Source: Candidatus Eiseniibacteriota bacterium
GTDB taxonomy: Bacteria; Orphanbacterota; Orphanbacteria; Orphanbacterales; Orphanbacteraceae
Direction: 5' to 3'
DNA length: 64,000 bases
NCBI GenBank assembly: GCA_029262235.1
Contig: JAJCZU010000004.1
Span: 897,330 to 961,329, forward strand
Shown one piece after another: positions 25,493-33,540 of the stretch (position 1 is the stretch's first letter; every line of letters begins with the position of its first letter). Made by a program: the position numbers and the translations under genes. The notes below the pieces were generated by a model. It was given only the letters and a program-made list of their open reading frames with translations, had not been told where the DNA came from and did no database searches.

Positions 25493-26853
25493 GCCGGCGG
25501 GGCGAGGACCGGCAGAGGACGGGTACTCGGCGCACGGACGCGGGGCGCGCGGACGCGGGGCGCTCGGACGGGCCGCCGCGATTTCTGGTCGACGGCATGC
25601 TCGCGCGCCTGGCGCGATGGTTGCGCGCGGCGGGGTTTGACGCACAGTACGCGGATGGGACAGATCCGCGCACGCAGGTCGTGCAGGCGATGCGCGCCGA
25701 CCGGATTGTCGTGACGCGGAACCGCCGGTTTCCGCGAGCGCCGGGAGCGCGCCAGATCGTGCTCGAGTCAAAAACGCTCGAACATCAAATGGTGGAACTG
25801 CTGCGGCATTTCCCGGGCCTGAATCCGCTGGCAAGTCCGTTCTCACGGTGTACCGGCTGCAATGAACCGGTAGCGCCGAGCGAGCCCCCGACTCCGGCGC
25901 CGGCGGGAATCGAGGGCCCGTTCACGCGCTGCCCGGGATGCGGCCGCTACTACTGGCGCGGCAGTCACTACGACCGTATGCACGCGAAGCTCGTGCGCGT
26001 GGCACGCGTGCTCGAAGAAAGCCGTGTGCGCGAGGCGGCGGGAGATCCGCCCCCGATCACGCGCGACGAGTTCGACGAGTTCCTGCGCGAAGCGCTCGTA
26101 CTGCTCGGCCTTTCGTGGCGCGGGTACCGGCGCGTGCGCTGGGGATTTCGCACGCGGCTCCGCAATCGACTGCGCGAACTCGGCCTGCTCCGCCTGCGTG
26201 ACTACATGGTTCTCGTGCGAAAGAATCCGGTCGAGCGCGAACGGCTGGGTGCGCAGCTGGCCGTCACGATTTCGCGCTTCTTTCGCGATCGCGGTTTCTG
26301 GTTCCGGTTCGCGGACGATCTGTTCCCGGTGCTCGAGCTGCTTGCGAATGGCGGCCCGGTGCGCGTCTGGTCGCTCGGCTGCGCGTCGGGCGAGGAGCCG
26401 TACACGCTGCGCATCGTCTGGCGTGAGTCGGGACGGCGTGAAGAGGCTCTCTCGGTCGTGGCCACGGATCTGCGCCCGGTCTGTCTCGAGCGCGCGGCGC
26501 GGCGCCTGTATCCCGAAAGCGCCGTGCACAATGTTCCGGCCGTGCTCCGGTCGCGCTATCTGCACGAACGGAACGGGACGTTTCTGCTCGACGAGGAAAT
26601 CGCGCGCGGCGTGCAGTTCGAACGGTTCGACTGGCGGAGCGAAAAGGGCTGGCCGGTCGGCGACTTTCACTGGGTCCTCGCGCGAAACGGCATCTTCACG
26701 TACGACGACGAACCGCATGCGCTCGCGAAACTCGCCCGCATCGAACGAGCGCTCGTTCCCGGCGGCTATCTCTGGATCGGGGGGAATGAACGCCTGCCCG
26801 GCGCAGCGCAGGCGCGCTGGACGAAGGTGGCGCCCAGCCTCTATCGGAAGTAA
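25489..26853 (+). CDS. Fusion of Mut7-C PIN-like RNase domain with CheR-type methyltransferase
   Basis: The 454-residue protein has two joined families. Residues ~31-165 match Mut7-C: RFLVDGMLARLARWLRAAGFD with putative metal ligand Asp35, followed by a zinc ribbon with Cys121, Cys124, Cys148 and Cys151 and the signature YYWRGSHYDRM. The usual TRD motif reads TRN (Asn78), so one nuclease acid is missing. Residues ~195-454 match CheR: ISRFFRDRGFWF, the SAM loop VWSLGCASGEEPYTL (Gly297 on), VATDLRP, and RNGIFTYDDE in place of RNVLIYFD. GTG 25489 overlaps the Nramp stop; the first 28 residues are a tandem Arg/Asp/Gly repeat. No chemotaxis genes are near, so the methyl target is unknown. Confidence 0.82.
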   Translation: MSRRGEDRQRTGTRRTDAGRADAGRSDGPPRFLVDGMLARLARWLRAAGFDAQYADGTDPRTQVVQAMRADRIVVTRNRRFPRAPGARQIVLESKTLEHQMVELLRHFPGLNPLASPFSRCTGCNEPVAPSEPPTPAPAGIEGPFTRCPGCGRYYWRGSHYDRMHAKLVRVARVLEESRVREAAGDPPPITRDEFDEFLREALVLLGLSWRGYRRVRWGFRTRLRNRLRELGLLRLRDYMVLVRKNPVERERLGAQLAVTISRFFRDRGFWFRFADDLFPVLELLANGGPVRVWSLGCASGEEPYTLRIVWRESGRREEALSVVATDLRPVCLERAARRLYPESAVHNVPAVLRSRYLHERNGTFLLDEEIARGVQFERFDWRSEKGWPVGDFHWVLARNGIFTYDDEPHALAKLARIERALVPGGYLWIGGNERLPGAAQARWTKVAPSLYRK

Positions 26854-26904
26854 CATGGGCACTGCAATCATGTCTGCGGCGCGGGCGCGCCGAGGGGAGC
26901 GTGC

Positions 26905-27285
26905 ATGGTAATCGGACTCGGACTCGACCTCATCGAACTCGGCCGCGTGCGTGACGTATACGATCGCTTCGGCGAGCGATTTCTGCAGCGCATCTTTCGC
27001 CAGAGCGAGATCGACTACTGCTTCGCGAAGAGCGATCCGGTCCCTTCGCTGGCCGGCCGCTTCGCCGTGAAAGAGGCCGCGATGAAAGCGCTCGGCACGG
27101 GATACTCGCGCGGTGTCTGGTTTCGCGATATCGAGGTCGTGCGCCCGCCCGGTTCGCCCCCCGCGATCCGTTTTCACGGCGGCGCGAAAGCACGCGCGGA
27201 GTCGATGGGCGTCACACGCGCACTCTGCACGATCACGCACGAGCGCAACATGGGCGCCGCGGTCGTCATCTTCGAAGGAGAGTAA
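26905..27285 (+). CDS. acpS: Holo-[acyl-carrier-protein] synthase
   Basis: AcpS transfers the phosphopantetheine arm from CoA to apo-ACP. The 126-residue protein is the typical length and has GLGLDLIELGRVRDVYDRFGERFLQRIF, with the magnesium-binding Asp8, and the second signature LAGRFAVKEAAMKALGTG with the Glu ligand and Lys. The C-terminal strand ITHERNMGAAVVIFE replaces the usual SHE..YA.A.V. ATG 26905 is preceded by GGGGAG. It lies 51 bases after the fusion gene and 3 bases before kbl. Confidence 0.95.
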   Translation: MVIGLGLDLIELGRVRDVYDRFGERFLQRIFRQSEIDYCFAKSDPVPSLAGRFAVKEAAMKALGTGYSRGVWFRDIEVVRPPGSPPAIRFHGGAKARAESMGVTRALCTITHERNMGAAVVIFEGE

Positions 27286-27288
27286 TCC

Positions 27289-28503
27289 ATGGCCTATACG
27301 AAAAAGATGCAGGATCAGCTTGCGGGCACGCTTCTAGAAACGCGCGAGGCCGGTCTCTATAAAGACGAACGCTGGATTCTGAGCGAGCAGGACGTCGAGA
27401 TCGAAGTCGAGTATCCGCGGGGCGCCAAGCCGCAGAAGGTGCTGAACTTCTGCGCGAACAACTACCTCGGCTACTCGAGTCATCCCGAAGTGATCGCGGC
27501 GGCCCACAAGGGACTCGACGAACGAGGCTTCGGAATGAGCAGCGTGCGTTTCATCTGCGGCACGCAGGATGTGCACACGGAACTCGAAGAAAAGATGGCC
27601 GCGTTCCTCGGCAAGGAGTCGGCGATTCTGCTCGCGTCCTGTTTCGACGCCAATGCCGCGATTTTCGAAGTGCTGTTCGGGCCTGAAGACGCGCTCGTCT
27701 GCGACCGGCTCATTCATGCGAGTCTGATCGACGGAATTCGTCTCTGCAAAGCGCAGAAGGCGATCTACGCGAACGCGGATATGAGCGACCTGCGCGAGAA
27801 ACTCGCGGAGCTTCGCCCGAAGGCCCGGAACCTCGCGATCGTGACGGACTCGGTGTTTTCGATGGACGGCATCATGGCGCCGCTCGACAGGATCGCGGAA
27901 CTCGCCGACGAGTTCGACGCGATGATCATTACGGACGAATGTCATTCGTCGGGTTTTCTCGGGAAGACCGGGCGCGGCGTGCACGAGCATTACAATGTCA
28001 TGGATCGCGTGGACGTGATCACAACCACGCTCGGGAAGGGGCTCGGCGGCGCGGCGGGGGGGATCATCGCCGGCCCGCGCGAGGTGATCGAAATGCTGCG
28101 CAATCGAGGCAGGCCGTATCTCTTCTCGAACGCGGTGCCGCCTACTATTGTATATGGTGCGCTCAAGGTGATCGAACTGCTGACCGCGTCGACGGACCGG
28201 CGCGATCAACTGGAAGCGAATGCGAAGTCGTTCCGATCGCAGATGGAGGCTGCCGGTTTCGATCTCGTGCCGGGCGAAACACCGATCGTGCCCGTCATGC
28301 TCGGTGACGCGAAGCTCGCGTCGAAGATGGCGACCGACCTGCTGGCCGAAGGAATCTATGTAATCGGGTTCAGTTTCCCGGTAGTGCCGAAGGGACAGGC
28401 ACGCATTCGTGTCCAGCTGTCCGCGGCGCATACCGAGGAACACATCGCGAAGGCCGTGAAGGCTTTCACGGTGGTTGGCCGCAAGCTGGGCGTAATCTCG
28501 TAG
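27289..28503 (+). CDS. kbl: Glycine C-acetyltransferase (2-amino-3-ketobutyrate CoA ligase)
   Basis: Kbl is a PLP-dependent alpha-oxoamine synthase that splits 2-amino-3-oxobutyrate with CoA to glycine and acetyl-CoA, the second step of threonine degradation. The 404-residue length matches E. coli Kbl (398). Motifs seen: NFCANNYLGYSSHPEVIAAA, the substrate region FGMSSVRFICGTQDVHTELE, ITDECHSSGFLGKTGRGV with the PLP-binding Asp/His, and TTTLGKGLGGAAGG with the Schiff-base Lys. The ribosome site GAAGGAG precedes ATG 27289, three bases after the acpS stop. No threonine dehydrogenase gene is adjacent. Confidence 0.95.
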   Translation: MAYTKKMQDQLAGTLLETREAGLYKDERWILSEQDVEIEVEYPRGAKPQKVLNFCANNYLGYSSHPEVIAAAHKGLDERGFGMSSVRFICGTQDVHTELEEKMAAFLGKESAILLASCFDANAAIFEVLFGPEDALVCDRLIHASLIDGIRLCKAQKAIYANADMSDLREKLAELRPKARNLAIVTDSVFSMDGIMAPLDRIAELADEFDAMIITDECHSSGFLGKTGRGVHEHYNVMDRVDVITTTLGKGLGGAAGGIIAGPREVIEMLRNRGRPYLFSNAVPPTIVYGALKVIELLTASTDRRDQLEANAKSFRSQMEAAGFDLVPGETPIVPVMLGDAKLASKMATDLLAEGIYVIGFSFPVVPKGQARIRVQLSAAHTEEHIAKAVKAFTVVGRKLGVIS

Positions 28504-28578
28504 CCTGACCCCGAACGGATACCAAGTATCCGATAACTCCACTCTCCGACCGGACGCATGTTCTGTCAAGGGGGGCGC

Positions 28579-30264
28579 ATGTTCGGACTTCCGCGCATTG
28601 TCGTGGTTCTGCTTGCTGTCTACTTCGCGTTCTTTGCCTGGCACAGCCTGGGAGTCGCCCGTCAGTTTTCGCCTGATTCCATGAACTACGTCGATGTGGC
28701 CCGCCATCTCCGGGCCGGTGACGGTATCGTCCAGACGACGATCGGTTTCAACGAAGCGTGGATCGATCCCGCCGCGGAAGCCCCGGTCCCGTTCGTAGCG
28801 CAGCCGCCCCTCTATCCGCTTGCGGTTGCGGCCCTGACATCGGTCGGCGCGATCACCGGTATGACCGAGGAGGACGCCGCACTTCTTCTGCCTGCGCTCT
28901 GCTACTTTGTCACGCTGATCGCCGGTGCCGTTTTCGTCCGTCGATTGTCGAGTGGGGCCGCGGGACTCTTCGCGCTCGGAATTCTTGTTATCCATTATCC
29001 GCTGGCTGAGCTGTCACGATACGCGCTCACCGAGAGTATGGGGCTCGCATTCGTTCTTGTTTCGCTTGCGCTGCTTGTGAGGCCCCGCACAGGCGCGTCG
29101 ATTGCCGCCGCGTTTGCGAGCGGGTTGACTGCGGGACTTGCGTTCGCCACACGATATGCGCTCGCGCCGTTTGCCGTCGTCGGTCTGGCAGTGCTTGCGA
29201 TCCGGCCCCGGCCGCCGGCGCATCAGGAGAGCACGACCGCTCGGCCCGGCCGGTTCGCTCGTGCCGCGCTCTCCCCGGGCGCGATCCGCGCTCTGATCGC
29301 CTATTCGATCGGCGCCTCCGTTCCCGTGGCCGGCGTTCTCGCGCACAACATCGCCGCGACCGGCTCGCTCGGACCACCGAAGCCGGCGGCCTTCAGTCAC
29401 TGGTATGAAGGCGCGGGCCAGTTCTTCGTTTCCCTCGTTCCGTGGCTCGCGGATCCCGAACGCATCCCTCTCTTCTCACAGGCGCTCGTGCTCGGAATCA
29501 TCGCCGCTATTCTCGTTCGATTTGCGAAGAAACGCGCGGCACTTGCCGGCGGCAGTGAACGCCCGGCACAGCGTGACGGCAGCACATCCCCTTCCGTGCA
29601 CCGGTCCATCACTCTGCTGATCAGCAGCATCGCTGTTTATGGGATCGCACTCGTCGTTGTCGGCGCGACCGTGCGCACTACGGGGATCGATCCGCGTCTC
29701 GCACTTCCGGCCGCTGTTCTCCTGCTGCTGCTGGTTGCGATCGTATTCGTCGAGGAGGCGAAGCTCACGATGAGAGCCGCCACGCGCATTGCAAGCGGCT
29801 TCCTGCTGATCGCGATCCTGGGGACCGGGGTCAGCATCGCCCGGGGCACGACCGGTGCCTTCGACGGTTCCATCACTTCTGAGCGACGAGAGCAGATGGC
29901 CTGGATCGAAGCGAATGCCATGCCGGGTGACTGGATTGTCGGTGAGGACGCCGTCGATTTCGCGTTCGCAATGCGTCGAACCCGGCTGTTCTCGTACTCC
30001 GAGTATCCGTTCACGCATCGATTGACGCGCGAAACGTTCGACGCGATTGCGGCCCGCGTCGCGGGAAGTGGAGACCTCTATCTGGTGCTACGCGGCCACC
30101 GGGGCCTGGATGAGGAAGACTGGCAGTGGGGCTACGGGGAATTCATCGCGGAACTGTCAAATGGCGAAGAAGCTCGTCATCCAGACCTGCAACGAGTCTT
30201 TCGCGGCGAAAGCGGGGATTCGATCTTCAAGTTTGCCGGTCAGCCGAAACGTACGACGCGGTAG
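28579..30264 (+). CDS. GT39/PMT-like polytopic membrane protein (putative glycosyltransferase)
   Basis: The 561-residue protein has a first membrane helix (IVVVLLAVYFAFFAWHS) followed by FSPDSMNYVDVARHLRAGDG, the DS/DxxxY loop with an acidic residue that is typical of dolichyl-phosphate-mannose-type GT-C enzymes. About ten more membrane helices follow to residue 430, then a soluble C-terminal domain (MAWIEANAMPGDWIVGEDAVDFAFAMRRTRLFSYSEYPF). ATG 28579 is chosen because AAGGGGGG lies directly upstream. A perfect seven-base stem (28516-28532) lies in the spacer after kbl. The 3' end overlaps the tyrS 3' end on the other strand by 25 bases. The donor and acceptor are unknown. Confidence 0.75.
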   Translation: MFGLPRIVVVLLAVYFAFFAWHSLGVARQFSPDSMNYVDVARHLRAGDGIVQTTIGFNEAWIDPAAEAPVPFVAQPPLYPLAVAALTSVGAITGMTEEDAALLLPALCYFVTLIAGAVFVRRLSSGAAGLFALGILVIHYPLAELSRYALTESMGLAFVLVSLALLVRPRTGASIAAAFASGLTAGLAFATRYALAPFAVVGLAVLAIRPRPPAHQESTTARPGRFARAALSPGAIRALIAYSIGASVPVAGVLAHNIAATGSLGPPKPAAFSHWYEGAGQFFVSLVPWLADPERIPLFSQALVLGIIAAILVRFAKKRAALAGGSERPAQRDGSTSPSVHRSITLLISSIAVYGIALVVVGATVRTTGIDPRLALPAAVLLLLLVAIVFVEEAKLTMRAATRIASGFLLIAILGTGVSIARGTTGAFDGSITSERREQMAWIEANAMPGDWIVGEDAVDFAFAMRRTRLFSYSEYPFTHRLTRETFDAIAARVAGSGDLYLVLRGHRGLDEEDWQWGYGEFIAELSNGEEARHPDLQRVFRGESGDSIFKFAGQPKRTTR

Positions 30265-31508
30265 TTCTTCTTGCCTGCCCGGATCACGATCGCCGTGTCT
30301 GCTACGAGATCGCCGCGCGTGATCGCGCGATCTTCTTCCTGCACGCGCACGTTGTTCAGATAGATTCCTCCCTCTTTCACGCGCCGGCGCGCGTCGCCCC
30401 GGCTCTTCGCCGTCTCGCTTTCGACGAGCAGATCGACGATGATCTTGCCGTCGTCGAGCCAGGACGGCGCAAGCGTCGCGCTCGGGACATCCGCGAAGAT
30501 GTCGAGCAGCGTTTCTCCGTCCACATCTTCGATCGCCCCTCCGAACATGATCGCGGTCGCCTTCTCCGCGGCGGCAAGCCCGTTCGCGCCGTGCACCATC
30601 TCGGTCGTCACCTGCGCGAGACGTTTCTGCGCCGCGCGCGCGTGCGGCTCGTCTTCCACGCTCTTCTCGAGCGCCGTGATCTCGTCCTGCTCGAGCAGCG
30701 TGAACAGCTTCAGGAACCGCACCACATCGCTGTCCGGCTGGTTCACCCAGTACTGGTAAAACTTGTAAGGGCTCGTGCGTTTCGGGTCGAGCCAGACGTT
30801 CTCACCCTCGGCCGTCTTGCCGAGCTTCTGGCCGGTCGAGTCCGTGATGAGCGGCGTCGTGAGGCCGTACGCCTGCGCGCTCCGCAGCTTGCGAATGAGG
30901 TCGATGCCCGCGGTGATGTTCCCCCACTGATCGCTGCCCCCGATCTGCATCGTGCAGCCGTGCGCGTCGTGCAGATGCAGAAAGTCGTATGACTGCAGCA
31001 GCATGTACGAGAACTCGGTGTACGAGATCCCGACGTCGCTGTTCATGCGCGACTTTACGGATTCTTTCGCGAGCATTTCGCCCAGGCGAAAGTGTTTCCC
31101 GACGTCACGCAGAAAGTCGATGAACGTGATCGGCGCGAACCAGCTCGCGTTGTTGACGAGCAGCGCCTTCCCCGAATCGAAGTCGAGGAAGTGCTCGAAC
31201 TGCGCCTTCTGCTTCGCGACATTCGAGTCGATCGTCTCGGTCGTGAGCAGCACGCGTTCTTTCGACTTGCCCGAAGGGTCGCCGATCATGCCCGTGGCGC
31301 CGCCCATCAGTACGACGGGCGTGTGACCGTGCCGCTGAAAATGCACGAGCGCCATGATGCCGACGAGGTTCCCCACGTGGAGCGAGTCGGCCGTCGGATC
31401 GAAGCCGTCGTACGCCGTAATCCTCTCGTTCGCGAGAATTTTCGGCAGCTCTTCGGATGTCTTGTTCTCTATGAACCCGCGCCAGGCGAGTTCTTCGTAA
31501 AGCGGCAT
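30240..31508 (-). CDS. tyrS: Tyrosyl-tRNA synthetase
   Basis: TyrRS charges tRNA-Tyr. The 422-residue protein has a class I catalytic domain with the HIGH-type motif LHVGN (residues ~44-48), GATGMIGDPSGK, YDFLHLHDAHGCTMQIGGSDQWGNI with tyrosine and ATP contact residues, and the KMSKS equivalent GQKLGKT. Near the C-terminus a S4 RNA-binding domain is visible (SRGDARRRVKEGGIYLNNVRV). Length matches bacterial TyrS (about 420). The gene converges on the GT39-like gene with a 25-base overlap of the 3' ends. Confidence 0.97.
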   Translation of the reverse strand: MPLYEELAWRGFIENKTSEELPKILANERITAYDGFDPTADSLHVGNLVGIMALVHFQRHGHTPVVLMGGATGMIGDPSGKSKERVLLTTETIDSNVAKQKAQFEHFLDFDSGKALLVNNASWFAPITFIDFLRDVGKHFRLGEMLAKESVKSRMNSDVGISYTEFSYMLLQSYDFLHLHDAHGCTMQIGGSDQWGNITAGIDLIRKLRSAQAYGLTTPLITDSTGQKLGKTAEGENVWLDPKRTSPYKFYQYWVNQPDSDVVRFLKLFTLLEQDEITALEKSVEDEPHARAAQKRLAQVTTEMVHGANGLAAAEKATAIMFGGAIEDVDGETLLDIFADVPSATLAPSWLDDGKIIVDLLVESETAKSRGDARRRVKEGGIYLNNVRVQEEDRAITRGDLVADTAIVIRAGKKNYRVVRFG

Positions 31509-31579
31509 GAGATCCGTCTCCCGTTTGTGAGCAAATGAGTCTACCGGGTGGGCGTGGAGGGGGCAAGGGCGCCGATCCG

Positions 31580-32119
31580 CTACTCACGCTCCATGTTCGT
31601 GCAGTCGGCCCAGAGATCCAGGAACGTATTGTAGTCGCTTTCGCTGTGAAGGACGAAATGAACTTCGCGCGGGGACCGATTCTCGCGCAGGTGAGTGAGC
31701 GTTGTCCTGAGCGCGACACGGGAAGCGAGTGCGAAAGGATACCCGAACACGCCGGTCGAAATCGCCGGGAACGCGATCGAGTCGAGACCGTGCGCGTTCG
31801 CCAGGGCGAGCGATCGACTGTAGCAGCGGGCGAGCAGCGCCGGTTCGCCCGAGCGCCCGTCGCGCCAGACGGGGCCTACCGTGTGAATGACGTGTTTCGC
31901 GGGAAGTGAGTAGCCGCGCGTGATCTTCGCGTCGCCGGTCGGGCAGCCGCCAAGCGTTCGGCACTCGGCGAGCAGCTCGGGCCCGGCCGCACGATGGATG
32001 GCGCCGTCGACCCCGCCGCCGCCGAGCAGCGCTTCGTTCGCGGCGTTTACGATGGCGTCGACGGAGAGCGTGGTGATATCAGCGCGCACGATGTGCACGC
32101 GATCGCGAAGCGGCGTCAT
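31580..32119 (-). CDS. Macrodomain protein (O-acetyl-ADP-ribose deacetylase-like)
   Basis: The 179-residue protein is one macrodomain: [46 protein letters not shown], then [24 protein letters not shown], and [12 protein letters not shown] for the phosphate loop. The Asn-Ala-Ala-Asn and [10 protein letters not shown] segments match the deacetylating MacroD/YmdB class that hydrolyses O-acetyl-ADP-ribose and ADP-ribosylated carboxylates. Its ATG shares one base with the TAA of the dihydropyrimidinase gene (TAATG), so translation is coupled to the pyrimidine operon. The longer frame upstream is a shadow of that gene. A role in pyrimidine degradation is not known for the family. Confidence 0.92.
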   Translation of the reverse strand: MTPLRDRVHIVRADITTLSVDAIVNAANEALLGGGGVDGAIHRAAGPELLAECRTLGGCPTGDAKITRGYSLPAKHVIHTVGPVWRDGRSGEPALLARCYSRSLALANAHGLDSIAFPAISTGVFGYPFALASRVALRTTLTHLRENRSPREVHFVLHSESDYNTFLDLWADCTNMERE

Positions 32120-33507
32120 TACGCGCCGTGCGTGGCTTCGCGCGCGAGGCGCTTGCCCCGGCCGACCGTGCCCACGAATTCGCCGTCGCGTACGGCAACT
32201 TCGCCCCGCACGGTGACGACCGAAGGCCGTCCCCCGATCGGGAAGCCTTCGAAGCCGCTGTAGTCCGTGGCGATGTGATGCGTCTTCGCGCTGATCTTCC
32301 CCTCGTAGTTCGGATCGTAGACGACGAGGTCCGCGTCGGCCCCGATCTGAATCGTACCCTTGCGAGGGTAGAGGCCGAAGATTTTCGCGGCCTGCGTGCT
32401 CGCGCAGTCGACGAACGTCTGCAGGTCGAGCCGCCCCTTCTTGACGCCGTTCGTGAACAGCAGATTCACGCGATCTTCGAGCGCCGGGATCCCGTTCGGA
32501 ATCTTCGTGAAGTCGTCCCTGCCCATCGATTTCTGCGCTTCGAAATCGAAAGGCGCGTGATCGGTCGCGAGCGTATGAATGAGCCTGTTCTGGAGCGCGC
32601 GCCAGAGAATGTCCTGGTTGCGCTTGTCGCGGAGCGGCGGCGACATCACGTACTTCGCGCCCTCGAATCCGGGGCGTTCGGCGTACGTCTTGTCGAGGAT
32701 CAGGAACTGGATCAGCGTTTCGACGTAGGCCCGGACGCCGCGTTCCTTCGCGCGGAGCGCCTCGTCGAGCGCCTCCTTGCACGAGAGATGCACGACATAA
32801 ACGCTGGCGTCGGTCATCTCCGCGAACGTCATGAGGTGCCCTGTTCCTTCCGCCTCGACGATCGAAGGACGTGACGCGTGATGAAATTCGGGCCCGGTTT
32901 TGCCGGCCGCCAGCAGATCCTTCTGCAGCTCGAGCACGAGGTCCGCGTTCTCACAGTGCGCCGTCGTGATCGCGCCGAGCGACCGCGCGAGCTTCAGCGT
33001 GTGATACAGCTCCTCGTCCGTAACGCCAAGCGCGCCTTTGTATGCCAGGAACACTTTGAACGACGCGATGCCCTCTTTCTCGACAATGTGCTGGAGCTGC
33101 TCCTTGATGCTGTCGTCATAGCGCGTGACCGCCATGTGATATGTGAAGTCGCAGGCGCTGTTGCCCTCGCTCTTCTCGTTCCACGTATCAAACGCGTCAC
33201 GCGGCTCTTCGTCACGCCCCGGGATGCAGAAGTCGACGAAGCACGTCGTGCCGCCGATCAGCGCGGCTTTGCTCGCGGTGGTGTACGTGTCTTTCGCGTA
33301 CGTCCCCATGAAGGGCAGGTAGATGTGCGTGTGGGGGTCGATGAAGCCGGGGAAGACGTACTGGCCCGACGCGTCTACCGTTTCGTCGCCCGGCTTCGCC
33401 TCGATCTTCGTCGCGATCCGCGAAATCGTTTCGCCTTCGCAGTAGATGTCCGCGCGATAGCGTTCGCTCGGGGTAACGATCTCCCCGTTCTGAATCAGAA
33501 GGCCCAT
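32119..33507 (-). CDS. hydA: Dihydropyrimidinase (D-hydantoinase)
   Basis: The enzyme opens dihydrouracil or dihydrothymine to N-carbamoyl-beta-amino acids, step two of reductive pyrimidine degradation. The 462-residue amidohydrolase has the binuclear metal site: His59 and His61 in DPHTH, the carboxylated Lys151 in [10 protein letters not shown], His184 in TTAHCEN, His240 in VVHLS, and Asp316 in TDHAPF. The length is typical (460-470). Family members also act on hydantoins, so the name D-hydantoinase is equally fitting; the flanking preTA, ureidopropionase and aminotransferase genes favour pyrimidines. It lies 33 bases downstream of mmsA and is coupled to the macrodomain gene. Confidence 0.95.
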   Translation of the reverse strand: MGLLIQNGEIVTPSERYRADIYCEGETISRIATKIEAKPGDETVDASGQYVFPGFIDPHTHIYLPFMGTYAKDTYTTASKAALIGGTTCFVDFCIPGRDEEPRDAFDTWNEKSEGNSACDFTYHMAVTRYDDSIKEQLQHIVEKEGIASFKVFLAYKGALGVTDEELYHTLKLARSLGAITTAHCENADLVLELQKDLLAAGKTGPEFHHASRPSIVEAEGTGHLMTFAEMTDASVYVVHLSCKEALDEALRAKERGVRAYVETLIQFLILDKTYAERPGFEGAKYVMSPPLRDKRNQDILWRALQNRLIHTLATDHAPFDFEAQKSMGRDDFTKIPNGIPALEDRVNLLFTNGVKKGRLDLQTFVDCASTQAAKIFGLYPRKGTIQIGADADLVVYDPNYEGKISAKTHHIATDYSGFEGFPIGGRPSVVTVRGEVAVRDGEFVGTVGRGKRLAREATHGA

Positions 33508-33540
33508 GAGTCGAATGCTCCTTGTGCGCAGCGCGGGTCG

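Noticed and set aside
25489-26853. CheR domain as evidence for a chemotaxis operon
   Set aside because: No cheA, cheB, cheW or receptor gene is nearby, and the domain is fused to a Mut7-C module.
26881-26904. Sequence before acpS (GCGCGCCGAGGGGAG) as another copy of the 15185-15198 repeat
   Set aside because: The match ends after 15 bases, at the acpS ribosome site, and is plausibly chance.
28516-28532. Perfect seven-base hairpin after kbl as a terminator
   Set aside because: No U-run follows and the next same-strand gene starts 47 bases later; too weak to call.
27334-28995. A 553-codon open frame opposite kbl and the next gene
   Set aside because: It spans two well-supported genes on the other strand and encodes a charged sequence with no recognisable domain.
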